The notes under the pieces: model-generated
Databases searched by the model: none
What the model was told of the DNA's origin: nothing
The model's input: only the letters and a program-made list of their open reading frames with translations
Made by a program: the position numbers and the translations under genes
Shown: piece by piece, positions 43,138 to 51,128 of the stretch
How positions within the stretch are numbered: the first letter of the stretch is position 1
How the letters are laid out: each line of letters begins with the position of its first letter
NCBI RefSeq assembly: GCF_003258355.1
Contig: NZ_QKPO01000020.1
Span: 1 to 64,000, forward strand
Direction of reading: 5' to 3'
Origin: Confluentibacter sediminis
Lineage (GTDB): Bacteria; Bacteroidota; Bacteroidia; Flavobacteriales; Flavobacteriaceae
DNA length: 64,000 bases

Positions 43138-43749
43138 ATGAAAAGAATATTTGAAAAGTGGTACATCGGATTAATAGTATTACCGATTTTAATAAACTTA
43201 ATTACCGAATATTTTAATTTGTCTAAATTACTACAAAATTGGAATTTTACTATTATTGGAACTTTAGTAATAATAATTATAATACTTTTATACGAATTAA
43301 ACAAAGCAAAAAAAGAAGTATCAAGTCTAAAAGAGTTACCTAAAAAAAGCGACAAAGAAATAATAAAGGAATTATTAAAAACTCTTGATATCAATGAATT
43401 CCAAAGTGAGATAGTTGAACAAAGTTGTTGGTATGGATATAGGAGAAGTTCTATAAATAAATTATATGAATTTTGTCGAAAAGCAGAGTTACTAAAATAT
43501 AAAACTGCTGACTCGACACTTAACAAACATATTGGAAATTTGGCTATAAGTATTCATAATTTTAATGATTTAGCTTCAACCATTTTGTACGGAGACAATG
43601 AATTAACTTATGACCCTGATAAGAAAAACCCAGTTGAATATGAAAAAGCGAAAAGGATTTATCCAAAAGTTGATGAATTAAGTGAAAAAGCATTCGGAGT
43701 TCTGACTGAAATGATGAAATATTTAAAAACCAAAAATTATTTAGAATAA
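43138..43749 (+). CDS. Cassette 11: two-TM membrane protein with cytoplasmic domain (203 aa)
   Basis: Two N-terminal helices (WYIGLIVLPILINLITEYF and FTIIGTLVIIIIILLYELN) form a hairpin in the membrane, followed by a charged linker (KAKKEVSSLKELPKKSDKE) and a helical domain with EFQSEIVEQSCWYGY, YEFCRKAELLKY and ADSTLNKHIGNLAISIHNFNDLA. The architecture resembles membrane-anchored effectors of unknown type. No family is recognised. The right closing box CCACTACACC is degenerate. Confidence 0.6.
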   Translation: MKRIFEKWYIGLIVLPILINLITEYFNLSKLLQNWNFTIIGTLVIIIIILLYELNKAKKEVSSLKELPKKSDKEIIKELLKTLDINEFQSEIVEQSCWYGYRRSSINKLYEFCRKAELLKYKTADSTLNKHIGNLAISIHNFNDLASTILYGDNELTYDPDKKNPVEYEKAKRIYPKVDELSEKAFGVLTEMMKYLKTKNYLE

Positions 43750-43756
43750 AAAATAC

Positions 43757-43898
43757 TACCCACTACACCGATAAAAAAAATGCTAGTTTTAGCTAAACCA
43801 AAGTTAGTTTCATGTTTGCTAGCTTCTGATTTTCCTTTGGAAAAAAATCCATGCTCACAAATACGAAACTTTCTAAGATATACATAAATGTTTCCCGC
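43757..43898 (+). repeat. attC-like site 12
   Basis: R'' CCACTACACCG, ATAAAAAAAATGCTAG, AAGTTAGTTTC, hairpin GATTTTCC-TTT-GGAAAA, ACGAAACTTTC and R' GTTTCCCGC. GAAACT/AGTTTC replaces the GCAACT/AGTTGC pair of other sites: a compensatory change on both arms. Confidence 0.65.
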
Positions 43899-43901
43899 AA
43901 T

Positions 43902-44888
43902 ATGAAAAACATCTTAGGAAATAACAATTATCGATTTGGAGTTGAATCATTTTTATTAATGTATTTAAACCAATATCAATTTGTTCTAGGTTCTGATTTG
44001 GAATATTATGGGAAAATTGACGAGACTTTTACTAAAGATAATCCGTGTAATATTTATTTTGTTTTAAGAAGACCAAAAGTTACAATTGACCCAAATTCAG
44101 TCAAGATAAAAGGTAAAAAAGCAGACTTTGAATTAATCATTCATCATCCAACAGAAGGTGGAATTATTAAAATGGGAACTGAATTAAACAAAGCAAAATC
44201 GGAATTAGAATTTCACACCGAATATCCTTATAATCTTTTTACTTTTTCAGACAAAAAAGGTGTCTTATTTGGTGCAAGACCAAGTACTTTAATTGACAGC
44301 GTACAAGTTGAAAACAATGTTAATTTGGCTACTCTTGATTATGAAGTATTATATATTGGCCAAGCTTATGGCAAAAACGGAAAAAGAACTGCTTTAGACA
44401 GACTATCATCTCACGAAACAGTTCAAAAAATTTACACTCATTCTTTAACTCAAAATCCTGATTCTGATATTTGGATTCTTCTAACTAATTTCTCTCAACA
44501 AAGTATACTATTTGCAGCTGGAGCGGATTTAATAAAGGTTAGTAAAGAAGATTCAAAAATTGAGCATAAAAAAGAAGAACATTTTTTTGAAAACAATGGA
44601 ATTTCGATAACAGAGAAACAGAAAATAAATTTTACCGAAGCCGCACTTATTAAATATTTCCAACCAAAATATAATATTGAGTTTAAAGATAGTTTTCCAT
44701 CAACAAAACATAAATCCTATTCTGAATGCTACAATTTAGATATTAAGGCTTTGATAATCGAATTGGATACATCAGAGAACACACGTAAAATTTTTACCGA
44801 AAAAACTGAAAGAACACATCATCATATGAAAATATTTGAATTCAATTCTGACGAAGATAGAATAAGTTTAATGAATATATTCGGATAA
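43902..44888 (+). CDS. Cassette 12: GIY-YIG-like nuclease-related protein
   Basis: 328 aa from the ATG at 43902; the longer frame from 43851 starts inside site 12 and is rejected. YEVLYIGQAYGKNGKRTALD then RLSSHETVQKIY resembles the GIY-YIG strand, Gly-rich turn and Arg/His helix, with LYIGQ in place of YIG. FTEAALIKYFQPKYNIEFKD and the Glu-rich C-terminus match a later part of that fold (E, then N/P). The N-terminal 140 residues are beta-rich and unassigned. The closing box GTGGGCAAT partly complements GTTTCCCGC. Confidence 0.6.
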   Translation: MKNILGNNNYRFGVESFLLMYLNQYQFVLGSDLEYYGKIDETFTKDNPCNIYFVLRRPKVTIDPNSVKIKGKKADFELIIHHPTEGGIIKMGTELNKAKSELEFHTEYPYNLFTFSDKKGVLFGARPSTLIDSVQVENNVNLATLDYEVLYIGQAYGKNGKRTALDRLSSHETVQKIYTHSLTQNPDSDIWILLTNFSQQSILFAAGADLIKVSKEDSKIEHKKEEHFFENNGISITEKQKINFTEAALIKYFQPKYNIEFKDSFPSTKHKSYSECYNLDIKALIIELDTSENTRKIFTEKTERTHHHMKIFEFNSDEDRISLMNIFG

Positions 44889-44894
44889 AATACT

Positions 44895-44930
44895 GTGGGC
44901 AATACCGTAAATGAAAAATATATAACATCT
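44895..44930 (+). repeat. attC-like site 13 (truncated, array end)
   Basis: GTGGGCAATACCGTAAATGAAAAATATATAAC is the 5' arm only; the hairpin and R' are missing. The array is cut here. Confidence 0.55.
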
Positions 44931-44950
44931 AAGGAAGAACTTTTAAAAAG

Positions 44951-44984
44951 AAACAGATTAAGAAGAACAAGAATCAATCTGTTT
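44951..44984. terminator. Hairpin at the right end of the array
   Basis: AAACAGATT (44951-44959) pairs with AATCTGTTT (44976-44984), a 9-bp stem. The following T run is short. Confidence 0.45.
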
Positions 44985-45055
44985 TATTAAAAATAGTTTT
45001 TCTTTTATAAAATCATTATCTTAGTATCAAAATACAACAAAAAGTCTCATCAAGT

Positions 45056-45076
45056 AAGTTACCTATTCGGTTACCA
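45056..45076 (+). repeat. Right copy of 21-bp subterminal repeat
   Basis: Identical over 21 bp to 28710-28730, same orientation; it lies 58 bp inside the right att site of the 16.5-kb island. Confidence 0.75.
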
Positions 45077-45134
45077 AAGAGTAAATTAATGTGTAACTAT
45101 TTGAATATTAAAAAAATACATTGGGATATTTCTG

Positions 45135-45148
45135 CCTGTCATCCCGAC
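45135..45148 (+). repeat. Right attachment-site direct repeat (14 bp)
   Basis: CCTGTCATCCCGAC repeats the last 14 bases of the tRNA-Pro-like fragment at 28595-28608. Both copies are followed by a TATC(AAA) stretch and, within about 225 bp, by an integrase gene in the same direction. Confidence 0.75.
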
Positions 45149-45370
45149 AAATAGGGTATCAAAGGATATCAAAATAATGTTAACCAAATGAAATTCAGTG
45201 TTTTAATATTTTGTTTGAATTCATTTGTACCCATTTGAATACAAATTTGAAGGTGTCCTATTAGGTGTCCTTTTTTTAAGAAATAATTTCTTAAATTTGT
45301 ATTATTAGTATTTTATATTTACAGTGATTTGGCTTTCGTTTAACTGATTTATTCATTAAAAACGAGAGTA

Positions 45371-46657
45371 ATGACATTTCTAAAAACCTTCAATGTCCAT
45401 TTTTGGCTAAAAAAAACTGTCTTCAGAAAAGACGGAGCATTTCCTATTTATGCGAGGATCACCATAGATGGCAAACGTGCCGATCTAAGTACCCAACAAA
45501 CATCCTTCGAACAGAGCTGGTGCACAAAATCAAGGCGCATTAAGCCCAAATTTTCAAGTGCTAAAGAAATTAATGATGTCCTTGAAAATATCCATTCCAA
45601 GATAGTTTTATGCTATAGGCAACTAACTGACAGCGGTGTAGTTGTTTCGGCCCATGCGGTTAAATTAAGATATTTGGGTAAGGACAAACCTGTTGCTACA
45701 ATTGATGACCTCATACATTATCATAAGGAAAATGATTTGATCTATTTATCCCCTGGAACGGCCAAAAACTATCCCTCTACAGAAAAATACCTTCATAGGT
45801 TTATTTTAAAAGAATTTAAGTCATCAGATTATTATCTAAAGAACATTAATTATTCCTTTGTGGCCAGCTTTGAATGTTACCTGAGAAACTGTACCCCTTT
45901 AAGAAAATCGCAGCCCCTAGGAAATAATGGTATTATGAAACACATGGAACGCTTTCAAAAACTGACGACCTTGGCCTTGAAACATGGCTGGATAAAGGAA
46001 AACCCTTTTTCCTTATATCAGCTGAAGTTTGAGCAATTTGATAGTGCATTTTTAGACCAAATAGAAATTGATAAGGTTAAATTGCTGAATTCGAGTAATA
46101 GTTCATTAGAAGATACCAAGAATATTTTCATCTTTTCTTGCTACACAGGTTTATGTTACATAGAAGTCAAGAATCTTACTGTTAAAAGTATAGTTATGGG
46201 AATAGACGGTGAACAATGGATAATGGTCAAGCGCCAAAAAACTAAAACCCCTGTAAAAGTGCCGCTTTTGGATGAAGCCAAAAGGATCTTGGAGATTTAC
46301 AAGGATTATCCCTGTGGGCACAATGGCCATCAGCTTTTACCCGTACTTAGCAGCCAAAAGGTCAATAAGCATTTAAAGAAAATCGCTGGGTTATGTGGTA
46401 TTGATAAAAAACTAACATTCCATGTTGCCCGCCACACCTTCGCCACTACAATAACCCTTTTAAATAATGTGCCACTAGTCACGGTATCAAATCTTTTAAG
46501 TCATAAAAAAATTTCCACGACCCAAAAGTATGCTCGTGTCATTGAGACAAAGATTAGCAGGGATATGTTGAATCTTAAAAAAACCTTAAAGGTGATTGAT
46601 CTAAAAAGTGAAAAACGTAAAAAGTCAGATATTACAGGTCATTTAAGAATTGTTTAG
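45371..46657 (+). CDS. Tyrosine recombinase/integrase 3 (SAM_5/CTnDOT-like class)
   Basis: 428 aa, paralogous to integrase 2 throughout (FWLKKTVFRKDGAFPIYARITIDGKRADLS at the N-terminus; HVARHTF, SHKKISTTQKYAR in the catalytic domain). The first catalytic Arg is again replaced (YTGLCYIEV). A basic C-terminal extension (LKSEKRKKSDITGHLRIV) is extra. It stands just right of the 45135 att repeat and opens the copper resistance region, so it probably mobilised a second, tandem island. Confidence 0.93.
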   Translation: MTFLKTFNVHFWLKKTVFRKDGAFPIYARITIDGKRADLSTQQTSFEQSWCTKSRRIKPKFSSAKEINDVLENIHSKIVLCYRQLTDSGVVVSAHAVKLRYLGKDKPVATIDDLIHYHKENDLIYLSPGTAKNYPSTEKYLHRFILKEFKSSDYYLKNINYSFVASFECYLRNCTPLRKSQPLGNNGIMKHMERFQKLTTLALKHGWIKENPFSLYQLKFEQFDSAFLDQIEIDKVKLLNSSNSSLEDTKNIFIFSCYTGLCYIEVKNLTVKSIVMGIDGEQWIMVKRQKTKTPVKVPLLDEAKRILEIYKDYPCGHNGHQLLPVLSSQKVNKHLKKIAGLCGIDKKLTFHVARHTFATTITLLNNVPLVTVSNLLSHKKISTTQKYARVIETKISRDMLNLKKTLKVIDLKSEKRKKSDITGHLRIV

Positions 46658-46801
46658 TGAATTGATAAAATTCTACTATTCATCAATAAGATTATAAAAT
46701 TTTAGAACCCAAACTGTTCAGAACCAAAAAAGAATGTATAATAAAGTGCTTACTCATATTTATAACTTTTGTTAAATAAAACCCGAATTGTTGAAATTTT
46801 G

Positions 46802-46809
46802 TATCTTTG
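46802..46809 (+). promoter_or_regulatory. -7 promoter box of the copper operon
   Basis: TATCTTTG fits TAnnTTTG, 8 bp before the ATG at 46818. No good -33 element is found at the standard spacing. Confidence 0.4.
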
Positions 46810-46817
46810 TTTTCAAT

Positions 46818-47231
46818 ATGAAACAAGTATTCCATAAAATAATGTCATTAACAATGGCTTTTGTAGTGTTATTCTCTACAATGTCATTTACTATAAATAT
46901 GCATTTTTGTGGGTATACTTTAGTAGAAACTGCAATCTTTCATAAAGCCAAAGGTTGCGGAATGGAAATGGAAAACCCCTCTACTAAAGGATGTTTAATA
47001 ACAAAGAAAAACTGTTGTGATGATAAACAATTAGCAATTGAAGGTCAAGACGAACTTCAACTGCAAGTTGACAAATTTACCTTTGAGCAACAACTGTTCA
47101 TTGCTTCTTTTGTTCATACGTATGTCTGCTTTTTTGAAGGTTTAGACCATAATGTATCTACTTATGAAGAATACAAACCGCCACTCGTCATAAGGCATAT
47201 CTACAAACTTGACGAAACTTATTTAATTTGA
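46818..47231 (+). CDS. HYC_CC_PP-like small exported protein
   Basis: 137 aa from the ATG at 46818. A signal segment (MSLTMAFVVLFSTMSFTINM) leads to HFCGYTLVETAIFHKAKGCGME, NCCDDKQL and, near the end, YKPPL: the H-F/Y-C, CC and PP marks of the HYC_CC_PP family that accompanies metal efflux genes in Bacteroidetes. The paired Cys and Met suggest Cu(I)/Ag(I) binding in the periplasm. It precedes the CusA-like pump by 120 bp. Confidence 0.75.
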   Translation: MKQVFHKIMSLTMAFVVLFSTMSFTINMHFCGYTLVETAIFHKAKGCGMEMENPSTKGCLITKKNCCDDKQLAIEGQDELQLQVDKFTFEQQLFIASFVHTYVCFFEGLDHNVSTYEEYKPPLVIRHIYKLDETYLI

Positions 47232-47234
47232 TTT

Positions 47235-47340
47235 TTTAAACAGTAAATTTTTTGCTCTGCGGTATCTCCGTTTTGGGCTCGTTTTGTTGTATTCAATTTA
47301 TTGAATTCAAACAAAACAAATATTTTAATAACTGTTTAAA
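47235..47340. promoter_or_regulatory. Nested stem-loop leader before the CusA-like gene
   Basis: Outer arms TTTAAACAGT (47235-47244) and ACTGTTTAAA (47331-47340) are perfect complements and enclose an inner hairpin GTTTTGTT-GTATTCAAT (47281-47297) with ATTGAAT-TC-AAACAAAAC (47300-47317). The structure ends 11 bp before the pump start, so it may act on transcription or translation. Confidence 0.5.
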
Positions 47341-47351
47341 TATCAACATGT

Positions 47352-50300
47352 ATGCTCAATAAAAGCATCAAATTTCTTATCGAAAACAAACTTGTTGCCG
47401 TGCTCATGCTCGTCGTATTTGTAGGCTTCGGGACGGTCTATGCACCCTTTAACTGGGATACAGGATTTTTACCATCAGACCCTGTGGCCGTTGATGCCAT
47501 TCCCGATATCGGTGAAAACCAACAAATCGTATTTACCAAATGGGACGGTCGTTCACCACAGGATATTGAGGACCAAATCACCTATCCATTAACCACCTCT
47601 TTATTGGGAATTCCAGGTGTCAAAACCATTCGTAGCTCGTCTATGTTCGGGTTTTCGAGTATCTATATCATCTTTGAGGAAGACATCGAGTTCTATTGGA
47701 GTCGCAGCCGAATTCTTGAAAAACTAAATTCCTTACCAAGCGGATTATTGCCAGATGACGTCAATCCTGCACTCGGTCCTGACGCTACGGGATTGGGACA
47801 GATATTTTGGTACACATTGGAAGGTCGCGATACCGATGGCAACATAACAGGTGGTTGGGATTTACAGGAATTGAGAAGCATTCAGGATTATTATGTGAAA
47901 TACGCTTTGTCATCTGCCAGTGGTGTTTCAGAAGTCGCATCTATTGGTGGTTATGTTAAGGAATATCAAATCGATGTCAATCCTGAATTAATGCGTCAAT
48001 ATAATGTTGGTCTTGCACAAGTTGTAAAAGCGGTTAAAGAAAGTAATAAGGACATTGGCGCACAAACTTTGGAAATAAACCAAGCTGAATATTTGGTGCG
48101 CGGTTTGGGCTATGTGAAATCTGTCGCAGATATTGAAAATGCTGTGGTGACTTCAGAAAACTATACTTCTATTAAGATTAGTGATATTTCAAAAGTATCC
48201 TTAGGTCCTGCCACACGTCGCGGGATTTTGGATAAGGAAGGAGCAGAAGTAGTTGGTGCTGTTGTGGTGGCACGTTATGGAGCAAACCCAATGGCGGTAA
48301 TTACTAATGTAAAGGAAAAAATCAAGGAATTAAGCAAAGGCCTACCGTCTAAAATATTGGCAGATGGCAGAACCTCACAAGTAACTATCATTCCTTTTTA
48401 TGACAGAACAGAACTGATTCAAGAAACCTTGGGCACACTTAATGAGGCTTTAACGTTGGAAATTCTCATAACAATTTTGGTCATTATTGTGATGGTGTTT
48501 AACCTTCGGGCATCAATCTTAATTTCGGGTCTCTTGCCAGTAGCCGTTTTGATGGTGTTTATTGCCATGAAATTCTTTGGTGTTGATGCTAATATTGTGG
48601 CACTTTCAGGTATTGCCATTGCCATTGGAACTATGGTAGATGTCGGTATTATCCTTGCGGAAAATATCATCAGGCATCTGGATGAAGACGATAAAAAATT
48701 ACCTATAAACACTGTTGTTTACAATGCCACAGCCGAAGTTTCGGGTGCTATCGTTACGGCGGTTATGACCACTATTATCAGTTTTATTCCTGTATTCACC
48801 ATGATAGGAGCAGAGGGTAAATTGTTTCGACCCTTGGCATTTACAAAAACCTTTGCCTTAACGGCGTCCATTATCATTGCTTTGTTCTTGATTCCACCTT
48901 TTGCTGCCTTTTTATTCAAGAGTAGGAATATCCGAAAAAGCACGAATTATGGCATTAATGGACTCTTGTTGGTGGCTGGGTTTATTGCCGTTATTTTTGG
49001 GCATTGGATAGGTCTTATCTTGGTTGGCTTTAGTTTTCTCGCCTTTGCAAAGCTTCGTGGCAACTGGTCTAAAGAGCGCTCCAGCAAATTCAGTATCTAT
49101 CTTTCAGCGACCGCCATCATCATCCTGTTGGCAGAATACTGGAGACCCTTGGGAGTTGATAAGAGTATTTTAATGAATCTGTTCTTCGTGGCCATTATTT
49201 GTTTAGGCCTGTTAGCAAGTTTTTCATTGTTCAAAAATTATTATTCACGCATTCTAAAGTGGGCATTGGCAAATAGGTTGTTGTTTTTAACCATTCCCAC
49301 AACACTTTTAATACTTGGTTTTTTCATTTATAAAAATACAGGGAAGGAATTTATGCCATCCCTTAATGAAGGTTCATTTCTGTTGATGCCAACCTCTATG
49401 CCACACGCAGGCGTTGAAGAAAACAAACGCGTCTTGCAGCAATTGGATATGGCCGTTGCAAGTATTCCCGAAATTGAAACCGTGGTCGGAAAATCAGGGA
49501 GAACAGAATCGGCGTTAGACCCTGCGCCTTTATCCATGTATGAAAATATGATTCAATATAAATCTGAATATATGTTGAATGAAGGGAAACGACAACGTTT
49601 TAAGGTCGATGATAATGGATTTTTTATCAAGAAAGATGGTTCATTGATAGTAAACCCAAATACCGATGTCAGTTCGAGCGCAGTCGAGAACGTTCGTAAA
49701 AACGGAAATAAAGTATCAATAACCGTCAATGCGACTCCAGATAAACTACTTCCTGATAATGATGGCGAATTCTTCCGGAACTGGCGACCAGACATTAATT
49801 CGCCCGATGATATTTGGAATGAAATCGTCAGGGTCACAAAATTTCCAGGTGTGACCTCTGCGCCAAAATTACAACCTATCGAAACCCGTTTGGTTATGTT
49901 GCAGACAGGAATGCGTGCGCCTATGGGTATTAAAGTAAAAGGTCAGGATTTAAAGCAAATTGAAGCTTTTGGTGTACAACTCGAAGGCATCATCAAAGAA
50001 GCAGAAGGCGTTAAAAAAGAAGCCGTTTTTGCGGACCGAATCGTAGGTAAACCGTATTTATTGATAGATATCAACAGAGAAAAATTGGCACGCTATGGCA
50101 TCACCATCGAAGAAGTTCAAAATGTCTTAAAAGTAGCCGTCGGCGGAATGGTACTAACGCAAACAGTGGAAGGCAGAGAACGTTATGGTGTGAGAGTGCG
50201 CTATCCAAGAGAACTTCGTGGCGACCCATCGGATTTGAGGGATATTTATGTGCCTGCAGAAAAAGGAAGTCCTGTGCCGTTGAGTGAATTGGCAACCATC

Positions 50301-51128
50301 AAATATGAACAAGGGCCACAAGTCATTAAAAGTGAAGACACCTTTTTAGTTGGCTACGTGCTGTTTGATAAAATGGACGGTTTTGCGGAAGTCAATGTCG
50401 TGGAAAATGCCCAAGCGCTCATCCAACAAAAAATTGACAATGGGGAATTAATCCTTCCAAAAGGCATCAGTTACAAATTTACTGGAACCTATGAAAATCA
50501 ATTACGAGCCGAAAAAACCTTGTCCATTATTGTACCGATGGCGCTGTTCGTTATTTTCTTGATTCTATATTTTCAGTTTCGTTCCGTTTCCACCACTTTA
50601 ATGGTCTTCTCTGGGATTTTGGTGGCATTTGCTGGTGGATTTGTAATGATTTGGCTGTATGGACAGGATTGGTTTTTGAACTTCGGCTTTTTTGGCGAGA
50701 ATATGCGAGAGCTCTTTAATATGAAAACAGTCAATTTGAGTGTCGCTGTTTGGGTTGGTTTTATAGCACTGTTTGGTATCGCTACCGACGATGGTGTGGT
50801 CATGGCAACCTATCTTACACAAACATTTGACAAAAATGACCCTACAGATATTTCAGAAATCCGTCAATCCACATTAGAAGCCGCGTCAAAACGAATCCGT
50901 CCATGCCTGATGACAACGGTTACAACCATTTTAGCACTGTTGCCAGTATTGACATCCACAGGCAAAGGAAGTGATATCATGATACCCATGTCCATTCCTA
51001 TTTTTGGAGGGATGCTTCTGGACACTACATCCTATTTTCTTGTTCCCGTGCTTTATAGTTGGAAGAAAGAATGGATGGCTAAAAAAAGAATAAAAAACGA
51101 AACGCAACCTATTACTATCGAAAAATGA
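47352..51128 (+). CDS. cusA: HME-RND copper/silver efflux pump, CusA/CzcA family
   Basis: 1258 aa, somewhat longer than E. coli CusA (1047). Twelve transmembrane helices in two sets of six around TM1 (FLIENKLVAVLMLVVFVGF) and TM7 (WALANRLLFLTIPTTLLILGFF). PDIGENQQIVFTKWDGRSPQDIE is the typical HME start. The helix with SGIAIAIGTMVDVGIILAEN carries the proton-relay Asp/Glu. Extra TM-like sequence near residues 515-620 is an insertion. It exports Cu(I)/Ag(I) from the periplasm with adaptor and TolC partners; the 4-bp overlap with the next gene supports this. Confidence 0.92.
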   Translation: MLNKSIKFLIENKLVAVLMLVVFVGFGTVYAPFNWDTGFLPSDPVAVDAIPDIGENQQIVFTKWDGRSPQDIEDQITYPLTTSLLGIPGVKTIRSSSMFGFSSIYIIFEEDIEFYWSRSRILEKLNSLPSGLLPDDVNPALGPDATGLGQIFWYTLEGRDTDGNITGGWDLQELRSIQDYYVKYALSSASGVSEVASIGGYVKEYQIDVNPELMRQYNVGLAQVVKAVKESNKDIGAQTLEINQAEYLVRGLGYVKSVADIENAVVTSENYTSIKISDISKVSLGPATRRGILDKEGAEVVGAVVVARYGANPMAVITNVKEKIKELSKGLPSKILADGRTSQVTIIPFYDRTELIQETLGTLNEALTLEILITILVIIVMVFNLRASILISGLLPVAVLMVFIAMKFFGVDANIVALSGIAIAIGTMVDVGIILAENIIRHLDEDDKKLPINTVVYNATAEVSGAIVTAVMTTIISFIPVFTMIGAEGKLFRPLAFTKTFALTASIIIALFLIPPFAAFLFKSRNIRKSTNYGINGLLLVAGFIAVIFGHWIGLILVGFSFLAFAKLRGNWSKERSSKFSIYLSATAIIILLAEYWRPLGVDKSILMNLFFVAIICLGLLASFSLFKNYYSRILKWALANRLLFLTIPTTLLILGFFIYKNTGKEFMPSLNEGSFLLMPTSMPHAGVEENKRVLQQLDMAVASIPEIETVVGKSGRTESALDPAPLSMYENMIQYKSEYMLNEGKRQRFKVDDNGFFIKKDGSLIVNPNTDVSSSAVENVRKNGNKVSITVNATPDKLLPDNDGEFFRNWRPDINSPDDIWNEIVRVTKFPGVTSAPKLQPIETRLVMLQTGMRAPMGIKVKGQDLKQIEAFGVQLEGIIKEAEGVKKEAVFADRIVGKPYLLIDINREKLARYGITIEEVQNVLKVAVGGMVLTQTVEGRERYGVRVRYPRELRGDPSDLRDIYVPAEKGSPVPLSELATIKYEQGPQVIKSEDTFLVGYVLFDKMDGFAEVNVVENAQALIQQKIDNGELILPKGISYKFTGTYENQLRAEKTLSIIVPMALFVIFLILYFQFRSVSTTLMVFSGILVAFAGGFVMIWLYGQDWFLNFGFFGENMRELFNMKTVNLSVAVWVGFIALFGIATDDGVVMATYLTQTFDKNDPTDISEIRQSTLEAASKRIRPCLMTTVTTILALLPVLTSTGKGSDIMIPMSIPIFGGMLLDTTSYFLVPVLYSWKKEWMAKKRIKNETQPITIEK

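Larger units (their letters stand above)
32930..44930 (+). mobile_element. Integron-like cassette array without IntI (CALIN)
   Basis: About a dozen cassettes, all read on the plus strand, are separated by related imperfect-palindrome sites of about 105-150 bp. Each site starts just after a stop codon with a box ending in TAAC or a variant, and finishes with a GTTAGC-like box 7-60 bp before the next start. For most cassettes the opening box and the box after the gene are reverse complements of each other while differing between cassettes (for example GTTAGCACC/GGTGCTAAC and GTTACCAGCC/GGCTGGTAAC). This matches the R'/R'' relation of integron cassettes. The array lies inside the tRNA-Pro-like island; no integron integrase is in the window. 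Confidence 0.78.

Noticed and set aside
43851..43901. Upstream start of the cassette 12 gene
   Set aside because: The extra 17 codons fall within attC-like site 12; the ATG at 43902 follows the R' box, as in the other cassettes.
32930..44930. CRISPR array
   Set aside because: Repeats are 105-150 bp, imperfect and spaced by whole genes; there are no short exact repeats with unique spacers and no cas genes.
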